64,000 nucleotides of DNA from a virus, in the IMG/VR virus record IMGVR_UViG_3300036770_007999, positions 1 through 64,000 of that record. One strand, written 5' to 3'. The notes under the pieces are model-generated. The model ran no database searches and was not told the origin of the DNA. It was given only the letters and a program-made list of their open reading frames with translations. Position 1 is the stretch's first letter; each line of letters opens with the position of its first letter. This document shows, piece by piece, positions 30,745 to 39,139 of the stretch. Made by a program: the position numbers and the translations under genes.

Positions 30745-31740
30745 TCATCTGGTTTCAGATTGTATCAAGGCTATCACCTCTTGATGATCTAGATTCAGCA
30801 ATCTATCACGGTTGTGTTTTAATATAGGCAGCATTTCGGTATAGGTCTGTTGTATTTCGTTCAAAGACCAGGTAGCCAACCGGTCTAAATTCTTTTCAAT
30901 GTCAGTACACTGCCCCGAGTAATGATCCTCATTATAGCCTTCATCCCACCACTGATCGAACGTCTTGAATCCCAATCTGCGGAGGCGTGATATGTACCAT
31001 TGAGGTCCTTGCACCATAAAGGGTGTCATCATGACCATTGGACGCCATGTTTTTTCTGTGGGGAAAAAAGTATTGCCCATTGAATAAGTCTCAGTCACAA
31101 TCTCAACAAAAAAATGTTGATAGTGATTGATCAATCCATACCCGGCAGGATTGGTTATAGGGTAGATATAAACATCATCCAGCGTGATAGGACTATTTTT
31201 CCAAAGATGTACGATGTCATCTAGCCGGTCTATGTGGTTGAAGTTGATGAGATCTTCAATCCCGATATTCTGATTATGGTAGTCATTGCCAGGATCATAG
31301 TGAAAACTTTGCAAAGTGCGCGAGGCATGACGACTGTGCAGATAGCTGGCCAATTTTAATCTATGCCAATTGGATCTTGCCACAAAGGATCCAAAGGTTC
31401 TAAAATTGTGATCGAACTGTTTGATCATGGGAGCTCGTACACTGGCCTGCTCTTTGGCCCAATTTAAATACATCCAAGGAAAATTGCGTCGGAGACGTAT
31501 TTCCGGATGGGCTTCAAAAATATTACCGGTCCTGATCTCTATTCGAGATTTGTCATAATCAGTTTTGTCAGCAATATCGTTGATATACTGATACACGTCC
31601 AATGTGTCAAGATCAGGTCCTTCGGTATTGAGATCGATGGTGATATCTTGAGATTGGCACATAGCGATCGATAACTCAATCAAAAATTTTTCTTTATGCC
31701 ATATACGACCATCGGTTGTGATCAAGTCAATTTTGGTCAC
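30745..31740 (-). CDS. 'TEK' family glycosyltransferase-like protein (copy 5)
   Basis: The 331-residue protein starts with GTG at 31740 (GTGA overlap with the preceding radical SAM stop). It contains FVARSNWHRLKLASYLHSR and the C-terminal FFPTEKTWRPMVMMTPFMVQ with LRRLGFKTFDQWWDEGYNED. It is the most reduced member in length. The A+T content is higher than in the rest of the island. Function is inferred from the TEK block. Confidence 0.58.
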   Translation of the reverse strand: MTKIDLITTDGRIWHKEKFLIELSIAMCQSQDITIDLNTEGPDLDTLDVYQYINDIADKTDYDKSRIEIRTGNIFEAHPEIRLRRNFPWMYLNWAKEQASVRAPMIKQFDHNFRTFGSFVARSNWHRLKLASYLHSRHASRTLQSFHYDPGNDYHNQNIGIEDLINFNHIDRLDDIVHLWKNSPITLDDVYIYPITNPAGYGLINHYQHFFVEIVTETYSMGNTFFPTEKTWRPMVMMTPFMVQGPQWYISRLRRLGFKTFDQWWDEGYNEDHYSGQCTDIEKNLDRLATWSLNEIQQTYTEMLPILKHNRDRLLNLDHQEVIALIQSETR

Positions 31741-32783
31741 TGATTGATACCCCGCATGTAAGTGTAAATATCGGTTACCAGGTGATTGCCCTTACCACAT
31801 TGGTGTGCGCATCTTTCTAACCTGCTATCATCATTCCAACTCGATTCTATGACGTTGAACCACGGGCCATGGATGATATCATAAAGTTTGGTAAAATTAA
31901 GATTGGCCATGTGTGCACCGCCTGCACGCTCAAAAAGATCCGCCATACGTGCATGATCTGGATGATTTTCCGCCTCAAACCCATACAATCTGTCCGCTAA
32001 AAATCCACAAGGAAATACATAGCCATCTGCACCGATATAGATAATACTGAGTTTTTTGGAGATACAGTTTATATCAACGGTTTTGTAATCAGATTGTTGT
32101 TGCAATTGCTGATATCCTGGATTGACCAATGCAGGATCCGTGGGCAATTTAAGGAAAAAAATCTTTTTGCCATCCAGCACCGGAACACTGTGTACTAGCT
32201 CGTGTTGTTTATTGACGAATCGTGTTGTATACTTGGCCATAAAATTCTTAAATCCAAGATCCTTGCTCATTTGTCTGGCTTTTTCGATCTGATGTTGGTT
32301 ATGTTCAAAAACCAGGAATTGCCATGTGGCCTGGCCGCCTTGCTCAATGAAAGCCTTGGCATGGGTTATCACTTTGTCAAAAGCCACACCTTTACGGTAC
32401 AAGTGATTGGTAGATCGCAACCCGTCAATACCAAAAATTACTTCATCACTGCTGCCAAGCGCATTCGCCAGATCCCGCCACCAATGTGTGGATCTGATCC
32501 CACCATTGGTGCTGACAAAAATCTTTGCCGGTGACACCGATCTCAACCAAAAAATGATTTCGATCAAATCTGGGTGAGTACAAGGGTCACCGTAGGTTCC
32601 ACAAAATCTAATGACCTCAAGTGAAGACAACAGATCCTGGGGTAATTTTTCTTTTAACCAAGTCAGTCTCAAAGACACATCGGGTACAGTAGGCCATTTG
32701 GGTCCACCATAAAGGTTTCTGCTACACTGCGGACAGGCAGCATTGCATGCTGTGGTAATCTCAAGTTCAAGTTGTTTGATCAA
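31737..32783 (-). CDS. Radical SAM protein 7, SPASM-like C-terminus
   Basis: The 348-residue protein has CNAACPQC (Cys13, 17, 20) followed by SRNLYGG, and IRFCGTYGDPCTHPDLIE in place of the usual GGEP strand. The C-terminal part contains IGADGYVFPCGF and CAHQCGKG, as in SPASM domains that bind extra clusters. The CSRNL and GDP variants place it in a separate subgroup from proteins 1-6. It shares its stop with the next gene's start (GTGA). Confidence 0.82.
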   Translation of the reverse strand: MIKQLELEITTACNAACPQCSRNLYGGPKWPTVPDVSLRLTWLKEKLPQDLLSSLEVIRFCGTYGDPCTHPDLIEIIFWLRSVSPAKIFVSTNGGIRSTHWWRDLANALGSSDEVIFGIDGLRSTNHLYRKGVAFDKVITHAKAFIEQGGQATWQFLVFEHNQHQIEKARQMSKDLGFKNFMAKYTTRFVNKQHELVHSVPVLDGKKIFFLKLPTDPALVNPGYQQLQQQSDYKTVDINCISKKLSIIYIGADGYVFPCGFLADRLYGFEAENHPDHARMADLFERAGGAHMANLNFTKLYDIIHGPWFNVIESSWNDDSRLERCAHQCGKGNHLVTDIYTYMRGINQ

Positions 32784-32822
32784 TTTATCTCAAGCTCTTC
32801 AGAATCGCTGTAAGTTTTGCAT

Positions 32823-33749
32823 CTACCAACCTTCTTGTCTCCGTATCACATCTATCTCGCGGACCATGATACCTTGGTTCGACCAATTGCTGCGGTAATG
32901 ATGTTTGAAGAATCTGCTGTGAGAGGCATCCATGCTGATCACAGGAAGATCAAGTCGTGTTTTTAACGCATCTTCATGATCTCGGACAACAGAATCTGGA
33001 TCTAAGAACTGGGTTTCTTGCCATATCTGTTCTAGCGCATCAAACCATTGTACTTCTCTGTGATCCCAATCTGTAAGCATGGTTTTATAGGTACCTTGAC
33101 GTGCACCGACCATGGCCCAGACACCATGCTCCACATCGCGTCCTACGTTGTGCCATATAGTGAGATGGTCAAAATTTCTTCGGTGTACTCGATCTCGGAA
33201 TTCGGTCACAGAGGGTCGACGACCTTTGTCTAGGCACATCTTTACACCTTCTCGAAATCCTGCACGCCAGGCATGCTTGGCGGATCCGTTGGGATATGTA
33301 GTGGAATAACAGTCATGCATGGCCCAGTACAAGGGATCAAAACAGAATTCAACCTGGGTTTCATCACGTCCGTCAGTATTTTCATGTGTTTTCATGTTCA
33401 GCACAAAATCTCTGGTCCATGAACTAATACCACCGTTGCCATACATTAAGCCGTTGACGTGATTGCGGGCACGCCAACGGAACACGGCTTGTTCCCATTG
33501 TTCGTCTGGCAGTTTCAATGTTAGATTGAAAAAACGCTCATCTGGCACATTGTCACCATCAATGAGAATGAAACGTTTGGTATCAGATGCTTCCGCTGCT
33601 GCTTTGTGGGCAGCATCAGATCCTTTGATGCCATCCACTCTCTTGGCCCAAGGGATCATGTTGCGAATGCGCACCCAGAATTCTTCCTTCTGTGGTTCAT
33701 CGTAACTGAGATAAATGCAGTCCAGATCTGCTACGTCAATTGATGTCAT
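32823..33749 (-). CDS. GT-A-like glycosyltransferase with DGD motif
   Basis: The 308-residue protein (start at 33749, MTSIDVADLDCIYLSYDEP) has RVDGIKGSDAAHKAAAEAS near 47-65, then FILIDGDN with DGD in the right place for a GT-A metal site. Later WRARNHVNGLMYGNGGISSW and HAWRAGFREGVKM follow. The layout matches the C-terminal half of the gene at 14878-16707. The longer upstream frame overlaps another gene and is less likely. It overlaps the next gene's stop by 14 bases. Confidence 0.62.
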   Translation of the reverse strand: MTSIDVADLDCIYLSYDEPQKEEFWVRIRNMIPWAKRVDGIKGSDAAHKAAAEASDTKRFILIDGDNVPDERFFNLTLKLPDEQWEQAVFRWRARNHVNGLMYGNGGISSWTRDFVLNMKTHENTDGRDETQVEFCFDPLYWAMHDCYSTTYPNGSAKHAWRAGFREGVKMCLDKGRRPSVTEFRDRVHRRNFDHLTIWHNVGRDVEHGVWAMVGARQGTYKTMLTDWDHREVQWFDALEQIWQETQFLDPDSVVRDHEDALKTRLDLPVISMDASHSRFFKHHYRSNWSNQGIMVREIDVIRRQEGW

Positions 33750-34092
33750 TAGTGATTTTTTTCCATTTTTGGTGTGGACGATCCGGCGCAACTACCACAC
33801 ACACGTCTCGATGATCGCAGGGCACTCCATGTTCGCTGTGCCTAGCCAGTTTTGAAACCTGGATCCGGGGTTCCAACACCATCATCCGGCCATCTTGTAT
33901 ACGGACCTGATAAGACGCACGCACATAAGTGGCCTGATCCACTTCTATGTACGTACCTGGCAATTGTTCCATAGAATAAAACAAAGGATGCCCCCGATCA
34001 TCATGATAGAGTCGATAGGTCACCGGCGCCGGCTCCGGCCATTGGAATTCGCTCAGCGCCGTCCAGAAATTTTGGGTGGTAGAATCACTCAT
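33736..34092 (-). CDS. Small phage protein, 118 residues
   Basis: The start at 34092 (MSDSTTQNFWTALSEFQWPE) gives an ATGA overlap with the preceding gene. The protein has a Tyr- and His-rich centre (TYRLYHDDRGHPLFYSMEQL), several beta strands and a C-terminal CDHRDVCVVVAP pair of Cys. No known motif is recognised. It may be a small accessory protein of the glycosyltransferase-like genes on either side. Confidence 0.55.
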   Translation of the reverse strand: MSDSTTQNFWTALSEFQWPEPAPVTYRLYHDDRGHPLFYSMEQLPGTYIEVDQATYVRASYQVRIQDGRMMVLEPRIQVSKLARHSEHGVPCDHRDVCVVVAPDRPHQKWKKITNDIN

Positions 34093-34856
34093 CCGATTAG
34101 CCACGACTTGATATGATAGTGCACCGGACCCCATTGAGCCACTGTGTTGATGCGCACAGGATCGATTTCCAATGTGAGTTCTTTTGTCCAATCATTGGTC
34201 TTGATTGGGTTGATGCCCGGTTTCATGTGGACTATAGATGGTCCTAGGCCCGAAGGCAGTGTCACACGCTCTATCCCCATGATCACAGCCGCCATGGCAT
34301 AAACTACATCCGTGGTAGGTTCTTCATCGGGGTATTTCAACAAGGTTCGATATGACGCCCAATAGATGAAAATCGCGCGTACGAGCCTGAAAAATTCCTG
34401 CGCTGTCTGGCTCACGCGCCAATAAGTTACGGCATTGTACACATCTGGCAAGTGGTTGTGATCAAATGTTCGACGATAGGTCCGGCACAATGTGTGTTGA
34501 TCGTAGAAGTCTCGAGCACCTTGGCTGATCACCACATCTCGCAGTTCAAACAAGTTCCACCAGTGATCGATTGGACTGGCCAAGATCATGTCTGCTTCCA
34601 GTTTGATGGTTTCACGATAAGGGCTGACCTGCCAGCACTGCCAGTCGTTAGCGAAACCACCTAGGTCGCCATGCGGTAAATCTAGATCCGTAATCACAGT
34701 GACGTGGGCGTCCGGATGCCATGTGAGGATGCTGCGACGCAGTCTGTCAGCGCAGGCTTTGTAGTCCGAGCCATCTCGATCCACGGCCATGATCAGATAG
34801 CCACGTTCATGCGTGATCGGCAACGATGGCCTCCAACTGTGTTTTGCCCATGGCAT
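34089..34856 (-). CDS. GT-A-like protein with EAD motif
   Basis: The C-terminal part is clear; the start is not. I use MPWAKHSW (34856), which overlaps the preceding gene by 50 bases, because the first strand GYLIMAVDRDG aligns with ALIFAVNNGATD of the neighbouring protein. The next in-frame Met would cut into that strand. KLEADMIL has Glu-Ala-Asp where GT-A enzymes have DxD, and later FDHNHLPDVYNAVTYW resembles a GT-A acceptor loop. It is related to the gene at 34807-35562. Confidence 0.52.
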   Translation of the reverse strand: MPWAKHSWRPSLPITHERGYLIMAVDRDGSDYKACADRLRRSILTWHPDAHVTVITDLDLPHGDLGGFANDWQCWQVSPYRETIKLEADMILASPIDHWWNLFELRDVVISQGARDFYDQHTLCRTYRRTFDHNHLPDVYNAVTYWRVSQTAQEFFRLVRAIFIYWASYRTLLKYPDEEPTTDVVYAMAAVIMGIERVTLPSGLGPSIVHMKPGINPIKTNDWTKELTLEIDPVRINTVAQWGPVHYHIKSWLIG

Positions 34857-35562
34857 GGAAATCCTGCGATATCGTGATCCAACGAGCACGATTGGCAGTG
34901 TCTTGGAAATCTACACGATACTGGTCCTGGCCAGTCTGTCGTAGCCTGTGGTCAGGTATCAGCGTGGCCAGGCCCCAAGGAATCGCGGCATGATCCAACC
35001 AGTGTCCATCACTGACCAACATGGCTATGCTGAGGGCGTGATCGTTGCGATAGGTGGCCTGGCGTATCTTGTAGAGATCGCGATAATGGCTCCAATTATC
35101 ACGCACCATCCGCATCATATCGAAAATGAAACGTGCGTGATCGCTGCGACGGAACATCATCACAGTGGCCCACCACATGGGCATCCGATGTTCCCCGAAG
35201 TGATTCAACCCCTGGAAATCGTTGCAGCCAGTGATGTCATAGGCTGATCGGTGTGCTAGAAAATCTTGATCTGCCTCAAACAGGCTGCCAAGAGTATCGC
35301 TGGCCACCACGTAGTCGGCATCCAGCACCAAGGTACGATCCCACGGCGTGACATCATATGCATCAACCCTACTGGCATTGTGCCAGGCCACATGTCCTAG
35401 ATCAGTGAAATGTCTGCTGTTGCTGCTGTGCGGATATTGGTCAGTGACAATGTAAGTGGGTATGCCAAGATGACGCTGAATGTTGCCGGCATTCCAGCGG
35501 GCCATGGCCTCATAGTCAGTGGCACCATTGTTTACAGCAAAAATCAATGCTCCAGTGGTCAT
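34807..35562 (-). CDS. GT-A-like glycosyltransferase with DAD motif
   Basis: The 251-residue protein has ALIFAVNNGATDYEAMARW near the N-terminus, VLDADYV with DAD as a likely DxD metal motif, then GLNHFGEHRMPMWWATVMMF. The layout is like small GT-A enzymes, for example GT8-like. The donor is unknown. Overlaps the preceding small gene by 4 bases (ATGA at 35559-35562). It and the 34089 gene look like a divergent pair. Confidence 0.62.
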   Translation of the reverse strand: MTTGALIFAVNNGATDYEAMARWNAGNIQRHLGIPTYIVTDQYPHSSNSRHFTDLGHVAWHNASRVDAYDVTPWDRTLVLDADYVVASDTLGSLFEADQDFLAHRSAYDITGCNDFQGLNHFGEHRMPMWWATVMMFRRSDHARFIFDMMRMVRDNWSHYRDLYKIRQATYRNDHALSIAMLVSDGHWLDHAAIPWGLATLIPDHRLRQTGQDQYRVDFQDTANRARWITISQDFHAMGKTQLEAIVADHA

Positions 35563-35864
35563 CTCTGCTGCGCGAGTGAGTCATGTTCGATCAACCATGC
35601 CGTCATCTGTTCCTGCCATCGCTGCATGGCAATATCACGCAGTTCCGCAACCGTGATGCGCACCGGTGTCTGATAGAGGTCCAAGATCACTGCTTCGGCA
35701 TCCGGACAAACTGCCAGGAGGTTCAGCAGTTCCGGGCCGGCCTGCCACATGCCACCAGAATAGGCAAAGGTCATTTTGGCTTGATATTTTTCTATGAGCA
35801 AACGCCGGGCTGCTGCATGTTCAAATCGGGCACGCCCGTGCGCAATCAATTGATCAGTATCCAT
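35559..35864 (-). CDS. Small phage protein, 101 residues; first gene of the island operon
   Basis: The protein reads MDTDQLIAHGRARFEHAAAR, LLIEKYQAKMTFAYSGGMWQ and ends WQEQMTAWLIEHDSLAQQR. It has a strongly helical beginning and end and a short central strand with a Gly-Gly turn. I believe related proteins are common in T4-like phages, but this is from memory. It is the promoter-proximal gene of the long minus-strand operon reaching to 18964. Confidence 0.6.
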   Translation of the reverse strand: MDTDQLIAHGRARFEHAAARRLLIEKYQAKMTFAYSGGMWQAGPELLNLLAVCPDAEAVILDLYQTPVRITVAELRDIAMQRWQEQMTAWLIEHDSLAQQR

Positions 35865-35870
35865 AGGATG

Positions 35871-35899
35871 ATTTTAACAGAAATGTGTTGCAAAGTAAA
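35871..35899 (-). promoter_or_regulatory. Candidate promoter for the island operon
   Basis: On the minus strand TTTACT (-35, plus coordinates 35894-35899), a 17-base spacer and TAAAAT (-10, 35871-35876) lie 7 bases before ATG35864. The -35 overlaps the terminator stem. It scores 4/6 and 5/6 against consensus, so it is only a candidate. Confidence 0.42.
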
Positions 35900-35920
35900 G
35901 GGCTCTAAGGCCCTTTTGGT
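35897..35920 (-). terminator. Hairpin at the end of the virion operon
   Basis: AAAGGGC (35897-35903) and GCCCTTT (35910-35916) form a perfect 7-bp stem around a 6-base loop. On the minus strand it follows the last virion gene and is followed by ACTTTG, a weak U-tract. It may act in both directions. Confidence 0.6.
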
Positions 35921-35942
35921 GAGATGCTATCTGTTTGCTAGG

Positions 35943-36950
35943 TTAGGCCACTGCGGCAGCAATCGTGGGTGTACCCCATGCAGCCGATGTTAGATATGTG
36001 GTGCTAGGCGGCAGATATGTGAGCAAGGTAGTAGGTGCTGTGCCGGTGATCGTGGTGCTGGGACTGGAAGTGGCAGTGCCACCGGAAATGTTTGCAGTGG
36101 TTCCTGCAGCCGAAGTACCGTCATCGCTCCAGACCGTGGTAAAGGTCAGTATGTTAGAACCTGCATCAAGAGCCACCTGGGTGCGGATGAACTCTGGGGT
36201 GTAGGGGGCAGATGCATTGTTGAGTTGGAAGATGGTAGTGGCTGCTGCGCCTGGCGTGAGGTTGTAAAATCCCGTGGTTGTTGCCAGGGTGGTCTCCGTG
36301 CCTCCAGAGCCGTTGAGACGTGTGGTGCCGGTGTAGGCTTGGCCTGCGATGGTGTTGGTGGTGGAATTCACACGACCTGTGAAATAGATCTGGCCGGGCT
36401 GGCCGGCCAGGGTGTTCCAGTCTGGATCATGGTCTGTGCCTGTGCTGGACTTACCGTACTGTAGTTTGCAGATGCCGCCGGCATTGAAAAAGTAACGTGC
36501 AGCATTGGCCGATGCGAAAGTCAGAGTATGAGTGAAAGTGATGGTCCATGCAGCGGTGCCAGATCCTGTGGTACCGGTCTTGGATGTGGTACCGGAAAAT
36601 GTACCAACTTCTGTGCCAGATGCCACTGCGTTGCCTCTATTGCTGGTGATGTTGGTGAGATCGGTATTCAATGCAGCCAGGATAGTGATGGTATCACCAG
36701 TGACAGGGGCGGTGCGCGCCGTGATAGAAGTGCCTGTGTGGTTGCCCATGGCAGCGATGTTGTTCACAAGACTGGCCCAATTTGTAGCGGTCACAGTAGC
36801 AGCAGCACTCACAGTGCTCAATGCTGACTGACCGTATCCTTTGTCGCCTGATCCGGTCGACCAGATATCGTTCACATTTGCGCCTGATGTTGTTGAAGCG
36901 AATCCGTTGTAATCTGTGGCCTGGATCAATCCACCTACTGAATACGTCAT
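35943..36950 (-). CDS. Fibre-type virion structural protein
   Basis: The 335-residue protein is rich in Thr, Ser, Gly, Ala and Asn with beta-strand periodicity, typical of fibre or head-decoration proteins. It starts MTYSVGGLIQATDYNGF and ends with a hydrophobic Ala-Val tail. AAGGAA precedes the ATG by about 7 bases. It is the last gene of the virion operon. T4-like cyanophage structural proteins are built in a similar way, but I cannot give it a specific name. Confidence 0.6.
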   Translation of the reverse strand: MTYSVGGLIQATDYNGFASTTSGANVNDIWSTGSGDKGYGQSALSTVSAAATVTATNWASLVNNIAAMGNHTGTSITARTAPVTGDTITILAALNTDLTNITSNRGNAVASGTEVGTFSGTTSKTGTTGSGTAAWTITFTHTLTFASANAARYFFNAGGICKLQYGKSSTGTDHDPDWNTLAGQPGQIYFTGRVNSTTNTIAGQAYTGTTRLNGSGGTETTLATTTGFYNLTPGAAATTIFQLNNASAPYTPEFIRTQVALDAGSNILTFTTVWSDDGTSAAGTTANISGGTATSSPSTTITGTAPTTLLTYLPPSTTYLTSAAWGTPTIAAAVA

Positions 36951-36960
36951 GTCGTGTTCC

Positions 36961-38313
36961 TTATTTGATAGTGACTATGGCTTCTACCATGCCTTCGTTG
37001 GTGTCTTGTCGATCTTCCAGAGCACGACCAATCACATTGAATGCAGTGGCTTCTCCGGGCAGGGCGGCACGGGCAAGACCATTGCCGGCAGCTACCAACC
37101 GATCGCCTTTGCGCACAGCGCCTACCACGCGCACAGGAACTCGACCTGTCATGGCCACTGGAGGGTGTGTGGCATCTGACCCTGCACCATGATTCATGGT
37201 AAAGGCTGCACGGGTACTTATCACACCAAAAACATTATCACTGAGTTCCTGACGGCTTTTGGTAATTTCTGCGCTGCCTCCCAGTTCTACCACAGTTCCT
37301 GGTTCATACACAGTATCAGCATGGAATCTCTCCGCAACGTCAGCATACAAGGCCGTGGTCGCGGTGGCAAACACAGTGTTGAAATATCCTGAGCTGGACC
37401 CAAGGTTGCCAACACCGTTGGCATTGAGGTTTGTGAGTCCGGTCACACCCGGGATGCCTGTAGCTCCATTGATGTTGATTGCAGTAGTGTTCACGCCACC
37501 GTCATTGACTTGAAGTGTGAGATTGCCATCTTGTGTTTGATTGCGCAGGAAAACATCACTGCCTGTGATGATAATGCGTGCATCGCTGTCCGCGCCCACT
37601 GACAGGCCGGAATCGTTGAGTATGCCTAGTGTGCCCGTGGTAGTTTGATTTACATTGCGTTGGATAAAACCAGTGCTGGCGATACCACCCAGTAGATTAG
37701 AATCTGATGCGGTGCCACGAAACAGAGCATTGCTTACAGTAGAACTAAGTTGGATACCGGGTCCGATGGTAGCGAATCCTGTGATGGCTACCTGTGGTGT
37801 AAAAGTGGCATCTTTGGAAATGATACCAACAATGGTATTGTTTACGAACAGTTGTACAACTACGTGATCCACGGCCACGTTGTCTGTGATGGTGGTCACA
37901 ATTGCGCCAGAAGTGCCCTGGCCTGATGTGGAAGCCGGTCCTACCAGGATAAAGGAGGTACCGTTGTAAACTTTTAATTGCTGATTGGTAGTGTCAAACC
38001 AAAGATCGCCTGTGACGTTGCTGGTGGGAGTGCTGGCACTGGCAGTGGCAGCAGAGATAGTCTTGAACGTGGTACCGTTGTAGACCTTCATGGTATTGGT
38101 GGATTTGTCCCACCAAAGCTGACCTGTGAGTGGCGCACCTGGAGCAGTGGTATTGGCACCGTTTTCCAAGAGGTGGATAAAGTTTTCATCCAGGAACTCA
38201 CCGTAGCCCGCGTAGTTCTTGCCTACCAGGATCATGCTTGAACTGGTATTGATGGTACCATCCGCCACTGTGGCGAATATAGTACCGTCTGTTAAGTTAA
38301 TGGTATATGCCAT
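36961..38313 (-). CDS. Fibre-type structural protein with conserved C-terminal domain
   Basis: The 450-residue protein starts MAYTINLTDGTIFATVADGT. Repeats of LWWDKSTNTMKVYNGTTFK and LWFDTTNQQLKVYNGTSFIL (about residues 68-125) look like adjacent shaft repeats. The C-terminal part has YADVAERFHADTVYEPGTVV and VFGVISTRAAFTMN, a domain I recall from T4-like cyanophage fibres. Minus-strand AGGACGGAG lies before the ATG. Two ATAAATA late motifs (38335-38341 and 38360-38366) are upstream. It probably forms a tail fibre or whisker. Confidence 0.7.
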   Translation of the reverse strand: MAYTINLTDGTIFATVADGTINTSSSMILVGKNYAGYGEFLDENFIHLLENGANTTAPGAPLTGQLWWDKSTNTMKVYNGTTFKTISAATASASTPTSNVTGDLWFDTTNQQLKVYNGTSFILVGPASTSGQGTSGAIVTTITDNVAVDHVVVQLFVNNTIVGIISKDATFTPQVAITGFATIGPGIQLSSTVSNALFRGTASDSNLLGGIASTGFIQRNVNQTTTGTLGILNDSGLSVGADSDARIIITGSDVFLRNQTQDGNLTLQVNDGGVNTTAININGATGIPGVTGLTNLNANGVGNLGSSSGYFNTVFATATTALYADVAERFHADTVYEPGTVVELGGSAEITKSRQELSDNVFGVISTRAAFTMNHGAGSDATHPPVAMTGRVPVRVVGAVRKGDRLVAAGNGLARAALPGEATAFNVIGRALEDRQDTNEGMVEAIVTIK

Positions 38314-38334
38314 GTTGTTGCTCCGTCCTATCTG

Positions 38335-38341
38335 TATTTAT
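38335..38341 (-). promoter_or_regulatory. T4-like late promoter motif, proximal copy
   Basis: On the minus strand the sequence reads GCATAAATAC, matching the T4 late -10 TATAAATA at 7 of 8 positions. It ends about 21 bases before ATG38313. Confidence 0.6.
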
Positions 38342-38359
38342 GCAACTGTAATCTACCCA

Positions 38360-38366
38360 TATTTAT
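38360..38366 (-). promoter_or_regulatory. T4-like late promoter motif, distal copy
   Basis: GCATAAATAT on the minus strand, inside the end of the preceding gene and 25 bases upstream of the proximal copy. The two copies share GCATAAATA. Confidence 0.5.
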
Positions 38367-38983
38367 GCAGCACTGAGGTTTGTCAGTGTCTGTATACGCA
38401 CAGTGTAATCTATCTGTATCTGCCGATTAAGACTCTTTTGCACCGGATGGAAGATCACATGGGTGATCAACATTAGATCTTCGCCTGTACCTTCCCAGGC
38501 TTTAAGTCCTAGTTCGTCAAAAACAAATTCTCCGTTGAAATTGGTGGAGTTGTCAAAGGCCTGCTGTCCGGCTGGTTCACCATAGTCTAATAGACAACTT
38601 ACCAAGATGTCTGTGTACACACGACCAGAAGTGTGCAACACAGTGAGATTGTTGCGTGTGGGATCTGTGTTGGCAGCGGAGTTTTGGTTGACTACCTTGA
38701 GATAGGTTTGGTTGTATAGATCCGCATTCTGCCCGGTGACATTAGGCGGCAAATAGGTTATCACGCCGGTAGGGTCTACGCTGGAACCGCCATTGCCAAA
38801 TGCCATGGCATAGATATAGCCTACGCGCTGGCTGTTCACAGTAAGTTCTGCCAAGCTCTGCGCTAGAGCGATGCTCATGTTTTCGTAATGGATCGCGTTC
38901 TTTTTGTCTACCAAAACCTCGGACGTGACAGGATCATAAATCCTGACGTGTCCTTCTATATGGACAGGACCCAGCGCAATCAT
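38363..38983 (-). CDS. Virion structural protein, 206 residues
   Basis: The protein starts MIALGPVHIEGHVRIYDPVT, and the fragment IYDPVTSEVLVDKKNAIHYE is followed by a helical segment and GYIYAMAFGNGGSSVDPTGV. It ends in a beta strand, IDYTVRIQTLTN. A similar IYDP..G.vl.. opening appears in the next small gene (ISDPNTGTVILEQ), suggesting a shared N-terminal attachment motif. It overlaps the 47-residue gene upstream by 4 bases. Probably a baseplate or fibre attachment protein. Confidence 0.65.
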   Translation of the reverse strand: MIALGPVHIEGHVRIYDPVTSEVLVDKKNAIHYENMSIALAQSLAELTVNSQRVGYIYAMAFGNGGSSVDPTGVITYLPPNVTGQNADLYNQTYLKVVNQNSAANTDPTRNNLTVLHTSGRVYTDILVSCLLDYGEPAGQQAFDNSTNFNGEFVFDELGLKAWEGTGEDLMLITHVIFHPVQKSLNRQIQIDYTVRIQTLTNLSAA

Positions 38984-39123
38984 GCTCGCTGCTCCAGGAT
39001 CACCGTACCGGTATTGGGATCGGAGATTTTGATGTGTTCGTCGATGTTGAGTCCAGTACTTTCATTGGGTCGAGCCGCAGGTTGCTGTGCTGGAATCGGA
39101 ATAGAATTTTGGGTATCGCTCAT
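38980..39123 (-). CDS. 47-residue structural-operon protein
   Basis: The frame from ATG39123 reads MSDTQNSIPIPAQQPAARPN then ESTGLNIDEHIKISDPNTGT. A longer in-frame extension exists but lacks a ribosome-binding site. The C-terminal IKISDPNTGTVILEQ resembles the start of the gene at 38363-38983. This suggests a split or partial paralogue. A late motif lies 6 bases upstream of the ATG. Confidence 0.5.
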   Translation of the reverse strand: MSDTQNSIPIPAQQPAARPNESTGLNIDEHIKISDPNTGTVILEQRA

Positions 39124-39128
39124 GTTAT

Positions 39129-39135
39129 TATTTAT
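39129..39135 (-). promoter_or_regulatory. T4-like late promoter motif
   Basis: On the minus strand the sequence is CCATAAATAATAAC, directly before ATG39123. The short distance would give a nearly leaderless message. Confidence 0.5.
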
Positions 39136-39139
39136 GGTG

